Assembly (NCBI GenBank): GCA_029007685.1 | Contig: JAQXIG010000082.1 | Coordinates: 1 to 12,165, forward strand | DNA from: a bacterium | Lineage (GTDB): Bacteria > Bacillota_I > Bacilli_A > RF39 > UBA660 | Length of the DNA: 12,165 bases | Reading direction: 5' to 3' | Shown: positions 5,341 through 12,045 of the stretch, one piece after another | Position numbering within the stretch: the stretch's first letter is position 1 | Layout of the letters: the number at the start of each line of letters is the position of its first letter | Notes under the pieces: model-generated | Database searches by the model: none | What the model was told of the DNA's origin: nothing | Seen by the model: the letters and a program-made list of their open reading frames with translations, nothing else | Translations under genes and position numbers: made by a program

Positions 5341-6066
5341 TTATCGTTGTTCTTTGATAATTACTTCTAATACTTTAGTGGCAATTGCTTGATATCCTTC
5401 TATATTAGGATGAATATCTTTAGGATTTGGTAAGAAATCTTTATTTTCTTTAAATAGTTGATAATTTGAAATGTAGGTGGCGTGATATTTCATGGCTAGT
5501 TGCTGGTATTGATCGTCTATATAACTAAACAACTCATCTAATTCTTTTTCACTGGTGTTAAAGAGAAAAGGAATAGGATTATAATAACCAACTATAATTA
5601 GTTTTTCTTTGGCATATTTTCTTACTTCTTTTAAACAAATATCTACTCTAGGAATGATATTATTTACTATTTCTTGATAGTTTTTGATTTCTCTAACATC
5701 TAAATCCGTTTTTTTTATTCGATTTAAAAAGTCATTTGCGCCAATGCTAACTGTTACTATATCTGATTCTCTTAAGTCTTTTCTTATTTCAGTATCCACT
5801 TCTAATTGATTTATGATATCTATAGTTTTATAATCGTTTTGGCTATATTTTTTCGTATAGTTTTTTAATTTTTTATTTTGTCTTAGATAATCCGCTATAT
5901 AATCGGCATATCCATAACTGATTTCTCCATAAGGATTTTGACCTTCGGCTAGAGAATCTCCTAGTGCTATATAAGATAGTTTGTTCGTATGAGATAGTTG
6001 GTATACTGCAAATACACTGATAATAATTACTATCATTATTAATAATAATTTTTGTCTTTTTTTCAT
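5341..6066 (-). CDS. SGNH/GDSL-family hydrolase, membrane-anchored or secreted
   Basis: This 241-aa esterase/lipase-type protein has an N-terminal signal or anchor (residues 7-23) and an outer SGNH domain. The catalytic blocks are present: YIALGDSLAEG with nucleophile Ser38, block II Gly50, block III GAND (Asn111) and block V DIHPN with Asp217 and His219. It resembles the YpmR-type GDSL proteins of Bacillus. The substrate is unknown; candidates are acyl or acetyl groups on lipids or wall polymers. The start ATG at 6066 has GGAGG at 6072-6076. That site directly touches the T8 tract of the upstream terminator, leaving no room for a promoter in between, so expression needs readthrough of that terminator. 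No clear terminator follows the stop. Confidence 0.85.
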   Translation of the reverse strand: MKKRQKLLLIMIVIIISVFAVYQLSHTNKLSYIALGDSLAEGQNPYGEISYGYADYIADYLRQNKKLKNYTKKYSQNDYKTIDIINQLEVDTEIRKDLRESDIVTVSIGANDFLNRIKKTDLDVREIKNYQEIVNNIIPRVDICLKEVRKYAKEKLIIVGYYNPIPFLFNTSEKELDELFSYIDDQYQQLAMKYHATYISNYQLFKENKDFLPNPKDIHPNIEGYQAIATKVLEVIIKEQR

Positions 6067-6076
6067 TACTACCTCC

Positions 6077-6104
6077 AAAAAAAAGAATAGATTTCTCTAC
6101 TCTT
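6077..6104 (-). terminator. Strong terminator abutting the GDSL hydrolase ribosome binding site
   Basis: On the minus strand a nine-bp stem with one G-U pair (6096-6104 with 6083-6091) and a GAAA tetraloop runs into eight T (6077-6084). GGAGG of the next gene starts at once. It ends the transcript of the 272-aa gene and may act as an attenuator for the hydrolase gene. Confidence 0.85.
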
Positions 6105-6116
6105 ATTTTATGATAT

Positions 6117-6935
6117 CTAATTGTTTTTAGAATAGCTTTTTGCCATAATTGGATGATCACAGATTATTTTTAAATCTTCATATATCTTAGATGCTGGGGC
6201 TTTAAAATATTCATTTATCATAGATAGGGTTAAGCTATTGGTGTATATGTGATATGACAATTCTAAGACTTCGATAGGAATTGCGGTTATATCACTTAGT
6301 GGAGATATCGTATTTACTGTCTGAAAATATTGAAAGGCATTACGATCATACGATAAAGCTATCATTTCAATGTATAGTTGTTGTTTTTGACTTGTTGTTA
6401 ATAAACTTAAATTCGTTTTTAAAATAGTTTCTATTTTTTCTAAACTTTCTGTTTCATTCCCATTGTTGATTAATATATCGGCATAATATTTACTTTGTTC
6501 ATTCGACATTTTGGCATATTCACTAGTTTGAAAGTCTTGCTTTGGACTATATTCTGTTTCGGCTAATTTCTCTATCGTTAGTATCAGATTACATAGGTTG
6601 TTTGCTAATTCGTAATTTCTTTTTACATCTTTTATATAAGCTTCGCATTCTTTTATTTCGATAGGCATATTTTGAGTCACTTCTTCCATGTTTGCCGAAA
6701 GTTTTAACTCATCTATTTTATTGATCAAATGAATCTGAATATCCGCTATTCTAATTTTATTTTCTAATACGGCATCGTTATTAGCTAATTTTATATTAGG
6801 GTAATGAAGGTCTGCATGATATATTTGATGCCTATTGATAATTTCTTGGATAATAGGATTGTACAATTGTGATAAGCAACGATTTTGAAGTTCTTCAATT
6901 TCTACTAATGTATCTTGAATTTCGGTCCATGTCAT
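6117..6935 (-). CDS. Unrecognised 272-aa soluble helical protein
   Basis: I do not recognise a family. The protein has no signal peptide or membrane segment, no cysteine cluster and only one Trp, and is rich in Glu, Ile, Asn and Lys with heptad-like helical stretches through much of its length (for example 60-135 and 165-200). The C-terminal half (about 150-262) has an alternating helix pattern that could be a TPR-like or other alpha-solenoid fold, but no repeat is exact. The start ATG at 6935 has AAAGGAAG upstream, and a near-consensus promoter lies at 6958-6986. It is followed by a strong terminator, so it looks like a single-gene transcript between murA and the hydrolase gene. A phrase HADLHYPNI (40-48) recalls kinase loops but lacks supporting motifs. 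Confidence 0.75.
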   Translation of the reverse strand: MTWTEIQDTLVEIEELQNRCLSQLYNPIIQEIINRHQIYHADLHYPNIKLANNDAVLENKIRIADIQIHLINKIDELKLSANMEEVTQNMPIEIKECEAYIKDVKRNYELANNLCNLILTIEKLAETEYSPKQDFQTSEYAKMSNEQSKYYADILINNGNETESLEKIETILKTNLSLLTTSQKQQLYIEMIALSYDRNAFQYFQTVNTISPLSDITAIPIEVLELSYHIYTNSLTLSMINEYFKAPASKIYEDLKIICDHPIMAKSYSKNN

Positions 6936-6957
6936 GGTATCACTTCCTTTGGTGGTT

Positions 6958-6986
6958 ATTCTAACATAAAGTTATATAAAATTCAA
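6958..6986 (-). promoter_or_regulatory. Vegetative promoter of the 272-aa gene
   Basis: The minus strand reads TTGAAT (6981-6986), 17 bases, TAGAAT (6958-6963), with TGT just before the -10, an extended -10 form. The -35 touches the U-tract of the duplicated murA terminator segment. Transcription would start near 6951, with a short leader. Confidence 0.8.
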
Positions 6987-7043
6987 GAAAAAGAAAAACA
7001 GTTGCCCTTTAACTATGAAAAAGAAAAACAGTTGCCCTTTAAC
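6987..7043. repeat. Tandem 27-bp direct repeat after murA
   Basis: Two identical 27-base copies (6987-7013 and 7017-7043) are separated by TAT, giving a 30-bp period. On the minus strand each copy carries GTTAAAGGGCAACTG and a TTTTTCTTTTT tract, the 3' arm and U-tract of the murA terminator. It looks like a recent slippage duplication. Confidence 0.95.
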
Positions 7044-7056
7044 AGGATTAACTGTT
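7017..7056 (-). terminator. Intrinsic terminator of murA
   Basis: On the minus strand AACAGTT (7050-7056) pairs with AACTGTT (7027-7033), with a small inner CCT/AGG pairing in the 16-base loop, followed by TTTTTCTTTTTC. The murA stop codon (7048-7050) is part of the structure. A second copy of the 3' arm and U-tract lies just downstream (6987-7013) but has no second 5' arm. Confidence 0.75.
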
Positions 7057-8322
7057 TACTTTGATCTCTTCCAACAATTCTATTTTAGCTCCAACTACTG
7101 TTAATTTTTCTAATATATTTTCATATCCTCTCAATACATGTTCGATATTTTCAATGATTGTTTCTCCTGATGCAGCTAAGGCGGCTAATACTAAGCAAGC
7201 TCCAGCTCTTAAATCTGTTGCGGTGACAGTAGTTCCTGTTAATTCGGTTTTCCCCTTGATCGTAATCATACGATTATTCTCTTTGATTTCAATGCTTGCT
7301 CCCATATCATTTAAATATGGAACATTTTGGAATCTATTTTCATAGATTGTCTCTTCTAATGTAGAGATTCCTTCACACTGGGTTAATAATGTAGTAATTG
7401 GTTGTTGTAAATCCGTGGCGAATCCCGGATATCCTAAAGTTTTGATTCTAACTGGTTTTAAATTTTCGGTTTTGGAAGTTACAATATAATCAGGTCCTAC
7501 TTCTAGTTTTACTCCCATTTCTTTTAATTTCAAAGTTAAAGTTTCTACGTGTTCTGGAATAATATTATCGATTTTTAGATTATCTCCTACTAGTGCTCCA
7601 GCAATCATATAAGTCCCAGCTTCAATTCTATCTGGAATTACTTCGGTATAGCATCCCTCTAATTTGTCAACTCCTTGAATACGAATTTCACTCGTACCTG
7701 CTCCCGTAATATTAGCTCCCATATTATTCAGGAAGGTAGCAACATTTACGATTTCTGGTTCCTTGGCAGCATTTTCAATTACTGTTTCGCCAACTGCTTT
7801 GGCGGCTACTAGCATTGTATTAATTGTAGCACCTACACTTGGAACATCTAAATAAACACGTGCTCCTATCAACTCTTTGGCATCAATTGTATATTTATCT
7901 TCTTCTTCTTTAATCTGGGCTCCTAAGGCACGAAATCCTTTTAATGTTTGGTCAATTGGTCTAGCTCCAATTGAGCATCCTCCTGGAAAATACATTTCTA
8001 CATGTTTGTATTTTCCTAATAACACGGCCATAAAATAGTAAGAAGCTCGTAGTTTTTTTGAAATCGCAGATGGGATTGGTTTGTTAATAATGGTTTCTGG
8101 GTTGATTAAAATGCTTTCACTTGCTCTTTTGATATCGGCTCCTAGATATTCTAAAATTTCTACTAATGCATCCGTATCGGTTATTTCTGGAACATTACAT
8201 ATGGTTACGGGAGAATCGGCTAATATTGCGGCTGGTATTAAGGCAACAGATGCATTTTTGGCACCACTAATACGAATGCTTCCACTTAGGGTATTTTTCC
8301 CTTGAATTTTTAACTTTTTCAT
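7048..8322 (-). CDS. murA: UDP-N-acetylglucosamine 1-carboxyvinyltransferase (MurA, MurZ-type)
   Basis: This 424-aa cytoplasmic enzyme catalyses the first committed step of peptidoglycan synthesis, adding enolpyruvate from PEP to UDP-GlcNAc. The substrate-binding Lys22-Asn23 lie in SGAKNAS, and the catalytic Cys116 lies in FPGGCSIGARPID, so the fosfomycin-target cysteine is present. Other conserved blocks are KLRASYYFM (90-98), NAAKEPEI, IPDRIEAGT and DLRAGACLV. The length is normal. The KLRASYYFMAVLLG stretch and position next to fba favour the second Firmicutes paralogue (MurZ/MurAB), which in Bacillus lies near fbaA. The start has GGAGG upstream. It follows fba by 30 bp in the same direction, so both are likely one transcript from the fba promoter. 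A terminator overlaps its stop. Confidence 0.96.
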   Translation of the reverse strand: MKKLKIQGKNTLSGSIRISGAKNASVALIPAAILADSPVTICNVPEITDTDALVEILEYLGADIKRASESILINPETIINKPIPSAISKKLRASYYFMAVLLGKYKHVEMYFPGGCSIGARPIDQTLKGFRALGAQIKEEEDKYTIDAKELIGARVYLDVPSVGATINTMLVAAKAVGETVIENAAKEPEIVNVATFLNNMGANITGAGTSEIRIQGVDKLEGCYTEVIPDRIEAGTYMIAGALVGDNLKIDNIIPEHVETLTLKLKEMGVKLEVGPDYIVTSKTENLKPVRIKTLGYPGFATDLQQPITTLLTQCEGISTLEETIYENRFQNVPYLNDMGASIEIKENNRMITIKGKTELTGTTVTATDLRAGACLVLAALAASGETIIENIEHVLRGYENILEKLTVVGAKIELLEEIKVNS

Positions 8323-8352
8323 TTTTACCTCCAGTTATTCTACTATATTGTA

Positions 8353-9207
8353 TTAGTTAATTATTTGTTGGTTCATAAACAATTTTTGTTTTTCTCTGAT
8401 TTTATCTTTTATATTTTTTTCACCACTAGCGATTACTTTTCGCGGATCATACACTTCGTTATTTTCTGTTATATATTCTTTTACTGCTTGATACCATACT
8501 AGCTGTAGTTCGGTATTTATATTTATTTTACTAATTCCACAACTAATTGCTTGTTTAATTTTGTGATCGGAAATTCCGGTTCCACCGTGTAAAACAAGTG
8601 GAATTTCTAGATTCTTATTTATTTGTTTCATGATTTCAAAGTCCAAATTCAGTTCACCTTTATATAAACCATGAACACTCCCTAATGCTGGTGCGAGAGA
8701 ATCAACATTGGTTGCTTTGACTAATTCTAAGCAATCTTCTAATGTAGCATTCAAAATTTGTCCTCTTACGCCATCTTCATTTCCACCAATATGTCCTACT
8801 TCTGCTTCTACGGTGACATCGTTGGCATGGGCATACAGGACTACTTGTCTAGTTATTCTGATATTTTCTGGAAGTGGATATTTTGACGCATCAATCATAA
8901 CTGAAGTAAATCCAGCATCGATTGCTTGAATACAACTGTCTATGCTAGAACCATGGTCCAGATGAATACAAACTGGAATTTCAATTTTTAAATCTGCTAT
9001 TAATCCGTTTATCATATTAACTATGGTTTTATAGCCCCCCATATACTGAATGGTTCCTTCACTTACTCCTAAAATAACTGGAGCTTTTAAATTATTCATT
9101 TCTTCTAATATATATTTTGTCCATTCTAAATTATTGATATTAAATTGAGCAATGGCATAATTATTTTTTTTTGCTGATAAGAGCATTTCTTTACTGTTGG
9201 TTAGCAT
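8353..9207 (-). CDS. fba: Class II fructose-bisphosphate aldolase
   Basis: This 284-aa zinc aldolase cleaves fructose 1,6-bisphosphate to glyceraldehyde 3-phosphate and dihydroxyacetone phosphate in glycolysis and works in reverse in gluconeogenesis. Visible motifs: IHLDHGSS (81-88) with catalytic Asp84 and zinc ligand His85, VEAEVGHIGG (133-142), APALGSVHGLYKGE (172-185) with His179, and LVLHGGTG (204-211) with His207. The length matches Bacillus FbaA, and the DPRK block near the C-terminus is also shared. The start ATG at 9207 has AGGTGA upstream; six earlier open codons have no site. It leads the fba-murA operon and has a good promoter. A tagatose-bisphosphate aldolase is possible from the fold alone, but the housekeeping context favours Fba. 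Confidence 0.94.
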   Translation of the reverse strand: MLTNSKEMLLSAKKNNYAIAQFNINNLEWTKYILEEMNNLKAPVILGVSEGTIQYMGGYKTIVNMINGLIADLKIEIPVCIHLDHGSSIDSCIQAIDAGFTSVMIDASKYPLPENIRITRQVVLYAHANDVTVEAEVGHIGGNEDGVRGQILNATLEDCLELVKATNVDSLAPALGSVHGLYKGELNLDFEIMKQINKNLEIPLVLHGGTGISDHKIKQAISCGISKININTELQLVWYQAVKEYITENNEVYDPRKVIASGEKNIKDKIREKQKLFMNQQIIN

Positions 9208-9223
9208 GGTATCACCTAATATC

Positions 9224-9252
9224 ATTATAGTTGAATCCTAAAATAAAAACAA
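9224..9252 (-). promoter_or_regulatory. Promoter of the fba-murA operon
   Basis: The minus strand reads TTGTTT (9247-9252), 17 bases, TATAAT (9224-9229). The -10 box is perfect. The -35 box lies within the 3' arm and U-tract of the mntP terminator, so the stop signal of one unit and the start signal of the next share bases. Confidence 0.75.
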
Positions 9253-9267
9253 GATTTTATTCTTGTT
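9240..9267 (-). terminator. Intrinsic terminator of mntP
   Basis: On the minus strand AACAAGA (9261-9267) pairs with TCTTGTT (9248-9254) around a six-base loop, followed by a T-rich tail TTTTTATTTTA. It ends the mntP unit 19 bp after its stop codon. Confidence 0.8.
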
Positions 9268-9285
9268 CCTGATTTATTGGACATT

Positions 9286-9816
9286 TTATAAGATATAATT
9301 CATTCCTAATATAAGAAGGATGATGCTTCCTATCATCGTGGAAATATTGCCAAATTTATTTACTAGCTTTTGTCCCAAATTTACACCAATATAGGTAAAG
9401 ATAAAACTGGTCATTGCAAAAATGATACAGCTTGTATATATGTTTGTTTCTAAAGCTCCGAAAGCAATTCCGACACTAAAGCTATCAATACTTACGGTAA
9501 AGGCAAATATTAATACGGAGAAAAAATTATTTAATAATTTTGCTGGTTCATCTTTATTGATAGAGAATAACATTTCTATTGCTAGGGCTATAAAAATAAC
9601 GCCCACTACAATATCAGGATGAACAGGAATGATATTTAACACTATTTTTCCTAGAGCATATCCTAATAGAGGCATAAAAAAATGAAATATTCCTACCATG
9701 GTGCTCATTAAATTATTTGTAGTTTTACTCATATTCATGGTTCCATAAATAATTGCTAATGAAAAGGCATCCATACTTAGTCCTACTGCGGTTATTAAAG
9801 TCATTAATATCGACAT
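9286..9816 (-). CDS. mntP: MntP-family manganese efflux pump
   Basis: This 176-aa integral membrane protein has six predicted helices in two related halves. Each half carries the family signature: GLSMDAFSLAI with Asp16 and VSIDSFSVGIAFG with Asp111; acidic residues at these places are essential for Mn(II) export in studied MntP proteins. The length is typical. The start has AGGAGG at 9824-9829, but the leader hairpin described next folds over this site. In Bacillus the mntP gene (ywlD) lies between spoIIR and rpiB, as here apart from inserted genes. The related sporulation protein YtaF belongs to the same superfamily but is longer, so MntP is the better call. I could not see the conserved parts of a yybP-ykoY manganese riboswitch in the leader. 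Confidence 0.88.
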   Translation of the reverse strand: MSILMTLITAVGLSMDAFSLAIIYGTMNMSKTTNNLMSTMVGIFHFFMPLLGYALGKIVLNIIPVHPDIVVGVIFIALAIEMLFSINKDEPAKLLNNFFSVLIFAFTVSIDSFSVGIAFGALETNIYTSCIIFAMTSFIFTYIGVNLGQKLVNKFGNISTMIGSIILLILGMNYIL

Positions 9817-9852
9817 AAAAAAGCCTCCTACTTAAGAATATGTAGGAAAGCT
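9817..9852 (-). promoter_or_regulatory. Terminator-like hairpin that includes the mntP ribosome binding site
   Basis: On the minus strand TCCTAC (9842-9847) pairs with GTAGGA (9826-9831); the stem continues with a G-U pair, one bulged T and AGC/GCT (9850-9852 with 9822-9824), then runs into TTTTTT and the mntP ATG. The Shine-Dalgarno GGAGG (9824-9828) is inside the 3' arm. It could end upstream transcription, mask translation, or both. The role is inferred. Confidence 0.65.
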
Positions 9853-9898
9853 AATCATTTATTCTTTTTCTTTTAGACAAGATTACTGATTTTACATT

Positions 9899-10039
9899 TC
9901 ATTTGTTAGCTAAAGCTTCTGTAGTTTCTAAATTATCTAATAATTTCTCGTATCTATGAGTATTGGTTTCAAGCGTTATATCTGTTACTTTTGCGACTTT
10001 GTAAGGGGGTCCTTTTTCTTTACTAGAAACATATTCAAA
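9899..10039 (-). pseudogene. Unidentified coding-like fragment without a start
   Basis: A minus-strand frame of 46 codons ends at a TGA (9899-9901) and contains YKVAKVTDITLETNTHRY and LLDNLETTEALANK. It has no Met and begins right after a TAA, so it is not a complete gene. The composition is protein-like. It could be the displaced end of the neighbouring PHP-type remnant or of another lost gene; I do not recognise it. Confidence 0.35.
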
Positions 10040-10310
10040 TTAGCTCTTCTTTTAGTACATGTTTTCATTCTATTGTCATATTTCTTGCGTTTATCACCTC
10101 TATTCATTTATATGCTTGAGATATTTGGCTATAATCCCAACCATAATACTTATCTATATAATCTAAATGCGCTACTACATCGATTTGTTTTTCTTCTATC
10201 TTTTTTAGCAATTTTTTATAGTATCAATGTGTAGTACGTGTTTTTGGTATTGTATCATCTTTTTTAATATCACGGCTACTTCTTATTAAAAAGTCTAATT
10301 TTAGTTTTTT
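10035..10310 (-). pseudogene. Remnant of a PHP-family (HisJ-like) phosphatase gene
   Basis: One minus-strand frame keeps several family features in the right order: LDFLIRSSRD (place of the (I)GS-x-H motif, with Gly and His both changed to Arg), YYKKLLKKIEE, then VVAHLDYIDKYYG (the H-x-D metal motif with typical flanks) and, 31 residues past that His, MTIE where the family has LEIN. The frame is broken by four TGA codons (10224, 10104, 10065 and 10035 as lowest coordinates) and has no proper start. Intact members hydrolyse histidinol phosphate or similar phosphomonoesters with a trinuclear metal site in about 260 residues; only about 90 are recognisable here. It lies between spoIIR and mntP. 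The broken frame and lost ligands point to a dead gene. Confidence 0.55.
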
Positions 10311-10416
10311 CTAACTGCTTGACTTTCTCTTGGGACAAGTGGTTCTCTAATATTTCAGCAGTTTTTTATAACACTAAATTTCTGATTTTAAATTTGGCAA
10401 TCTTATCAATGTTCAT
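10276..10416 (-). pseudogene. Short interrupted frame upstream of the PHP-like remnant
   Basis: From an ATG at 10414-10416 a minus-strand frame reads 16 residues (MNIDKIAKFKIRNLVL), a TAA, then 29 more (with EILENHLSQEKVKQLEKTK) to a TAG at 10276-10278. It overlaps the upstream end of the PHP-like remnant in another frame. No ribosome binding site is seen and I do not recognise it. It is probably part of the same decayed region, which continues to the spoIIR stop. Confidence 0.25.
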
Positions 10417-10458
10417 ATTTTGCTTTTCTATAGGCTACTTCTTGTATCCATTATAGCT

Positions 10459-10989
10459 TCACTTGAAGTATTTATTAATTAATTCTTGAATAAAAAACTT
10501 ATATTCTACTTCTGTCTTTGTTTCACTTTCTTCAGCTTCTAATAGGCAAAGTGGAGGAAACATGACACACCACCAATTATCTCCTTTGCCATCTCCTAAA
10601 GTTACTACTAATGATTCGTAGTAACCTTCTTCGTAGCTTACTCCTTTATATACTTTTTCGGGAAAATAGTTTAGTCCATAATTTAATGTGTACTCTTGAT
10701 TTGAATGATTTCTCATCAGAGTTTCTTCAATTATTTTTTGATAATGTGGCATATTTTCCTCTACGGTTTTTTTTGCATTTTGTAAGGAATCTGTCCTAAC
10801 TAAATCACTATATAAATGTTTTTGAATGTCATCTCTTACTTCTATTTTTAAGGATTGATCTTGAGATTGATTACTACTCGCAATTACTCGAAAGCGAAGG
10901 GATTCCTTCGGTATTACAACATTGTGTTCTTTTTGATTGATCATTAAAACGGAGATTACTATTAAACTGAATATAACTATTTTTTTCAT
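10459..10989 (-). CDS. spoIIR: SpoIIR, stage II sporulation signal protein
   Basis: This 176-aa protein is the forespore-made signal that crosses to the intermembrane space and triggers SpoIIGA to process pro-sigma-E in the mother cell. It has an N-terminal signal or anchor (2-17), the conserved block RFRVIASSNQSQDQSLKIEV (32-51), a central FPEKVYKGVSYEEGYYESL stretch (109-127) and the family hallmark GDNWWCVMFPPLCLL (136-150). The length is slightly short of the Bacillus protein because the C-terminal part after the hallmark is brief. The start has AAAGGTGA upstream. I could not find a convincing sigma-F promoter in the 95 bp shared with the divergent DUF2935-like gene. No terminator is seen after its stop, where the decayed region begins. 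Confidence 0.95.
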   Translation of the reverse strand: MKKIVIFSLIVISVLMINQKEHNVVIPKESLRFRVIASSNQSQDQSLKIEVRDDIQKHLYSDLVRTDSLQNAKKTVEENMPHYQKIIEETLMRNHSNQEYTLNYGLNYFPEKVYKGVSYEEGYYESLVVTLGDGKGDNWWCVMFPPLCLLEAEESETKTEVEYKFFIQELINKYFK

Positions 10990-11084
10990 CCAATCACCTT
11001 TCTAAATACATCATGATATCTTCTGTTGTTTTTTATTCACATTCTTTTCTAATTTTTGTTTCTTGACATATAGTGATATGAGAG

Positions 11085-12035
11085 GTGATTTATATTAATT
11101 ATAAAACATTATTGATACAACAGTCCTTGACTAATCATTTATTTTATTTGCGATCTATGAGAGAATTTTCATTAAATATTGAGTTATCTTTTTTTCAAAA
11201 TAATCAAGAAGAAATCGCTACTGCTCGTGATTTTGTGGAGCGTTGTGCAGAGTTAGAACAGGAAGTTATTGATCTTTCTAACGGTAAACTAGAGCGAGTT
11301 CTTTTGGATAGTAGAATATTTGTGACGAATTATACGCTTGATCTTGAACTTTTAACAAAAAAACTATTTGATGTTGACATCCATACTAATTTAACAGAAC
11401 AAGAATTCAATCTTATTCCTAAAGAGCAGGACGAATCTATTGAGCAAGCATTTGATCAGGTTATGGATATTAATCAACGTACAGTTACTTTAGCTAACAA
11501 CTTTGTGGACTTTTGTTCTTCTTTATTCATTCGTATGAAGAAAAATGAGTTATTTTCTTATTCTTATCCTCTTTTCTATGGATTTATGATTCGCAGTATT
11601 CGATTATATATTAGAGATTTAGAACGAATTATTCAAGGAACTAGTGTCGACCCTACTTATATTGCACGTTTTGAATATTATTATAGTGAGTCAATGATGA
11701 ATATTTGTCAATTTATTACTGGGCTTTCTGATCCTGACCAAATTTCTATTCTTAATCAAGCAGAAAACTTTCGAAGTGATTATCAAGCAGCGATGACTAA
11801 GTATCAACAGGCTTCTTTAACTCCAGAATCTCAGATTGTTTTAAGGGAAGAGTTATTAGAGTTGACAGGTAGATTTCAAAAATTCATTATTAATATTATT
11901 CAAGGAATTTTGAATCAGAAGCTATATTTTATTGTTGAACCATTGTTTTTTGATAATATGTTAACTGAGGTCAACTATTTTTTATATCTTTTAGTTGGTT
12001 CAGAATATGGAATCAATAAAACCACTAGTGCTTAG
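11085..12035 (+). CDS. DUF2935-like two-domain helical protein
   Basis: This is the only plus-strand gene. The roughly 315-aa protein has two related helical domains (about 18-180 and 195-303), each beginning with an aromatic, FYLRSMREFSLNIEL or YYYSESMMNICQFITGL, then a DP-x-Q/E-like turn, and ending in a PLFYGFMIRS or PLFFDNMLTEVNYFL helix, as in DUF2935 proteins. Known members bind metal through Glu-His and Asp-His pairs in these helices; here those His positions hold Phe, Ile, Phe and Asn, so metal binding is doubtful. The start is uncertain. The listed GTG (11085) lies inside the Shine-Dalgarno AGAGGTG (11081-11087); the best spaced in-frame codon is ATT at 11094, a rare start. The first in-frame ATG (11157) lacks a site and would cut into domain one. 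The function is unknown; in other Firmicutes the family is often found in spore formers. Confidence 0.7.
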   Translation: MIYINYKTLLIQQSLTNHLFYLRSMREFSLNIELSFFQNNQEEIATARDFVERCAELEQEVIDLSNGKLERVLLDSRIFVTNYTLDLELLTKKLFDVDIHTNLTEQEFNLIPKEQDESIEQAFDQVMDINQRTVTLANNFVDFCSSLFIRMKKNELFSYSYPLFYGFMIRSIRLYIRDLERIIQGTSVDPTYIARFEYYYSESMMNICQFITGLSDPDQISILNQAENFRSDYQAAMTKYQQASLTPESQIVLREELLELTGRFQKFIINIIQGILNQKLYFIVEPLFFDNMLTEVNYFLYLLVGSEYGINKTTSA

Positions 12036-12044
12036 CTAGTGGTT
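12020..12044. terminator. Bidirectional terminator between convergent genes
   Basis: AACCACTAG (12020-12028) and CTAGTGGTT (12036-12044) form a perfect nine-bp stem with a seven-base loop. T-rich sequence follows on both strands (TTATTTT on plus, TTTATTG on minus). The stop codon of the DUF2935-like gene (12033-12035) is in the loop and the stop of the prmC-like gene is two bases away, so it serves both. Confidence 0.85.
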
Positions 12045-12045
12045 C

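Noticed and set aside
5873..6160. Minus-strand open frame of 95 codons across the GDSL gene start
   Set aside because: It crosses a strong terminator and overlaps two real genes in another frame; composition is not protein-like.
6800..6821. HADLHYPNI in the 272-aa protein as an aminoglycoside phosphotransferase or ABC1 kinase loop
   Set aside because: It sits at residues 40-48 with no ATP-binding lobe before it and no DxD motif after it, so it is a chance resemblance.
9853..9960. yybP-ykoY manganese riboswitch before mntP
   Set aside because: I could not find the conserved G-rich loop segments of that riboswitch; only the hairpin at the ribosome binding site is clear.
9956..10234. Plus-strand open frame of 92 codons in the region between mntP and spoIIR
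   Set aside because: No ribosome binding site; it is antisense to the PHP-like remnant, whose conserved motifs are readable on the minus strand.
10450..10478. Perfect TATAAT just after the spoIIR stop as a promoter
   Set aside because: The -35 is weak (TTAATA) and only decayed sequence follows; it may be left over from the lost gene but cannot be supported.
11063..11091. TTGACA at 11063-11068 as the -35 of the DUF2935-like gene
   Set aside because: A 17-base spacer puts the -10 on the Shine-Dalgarno and the transcript start after it; no -10 box fits in a usable place.
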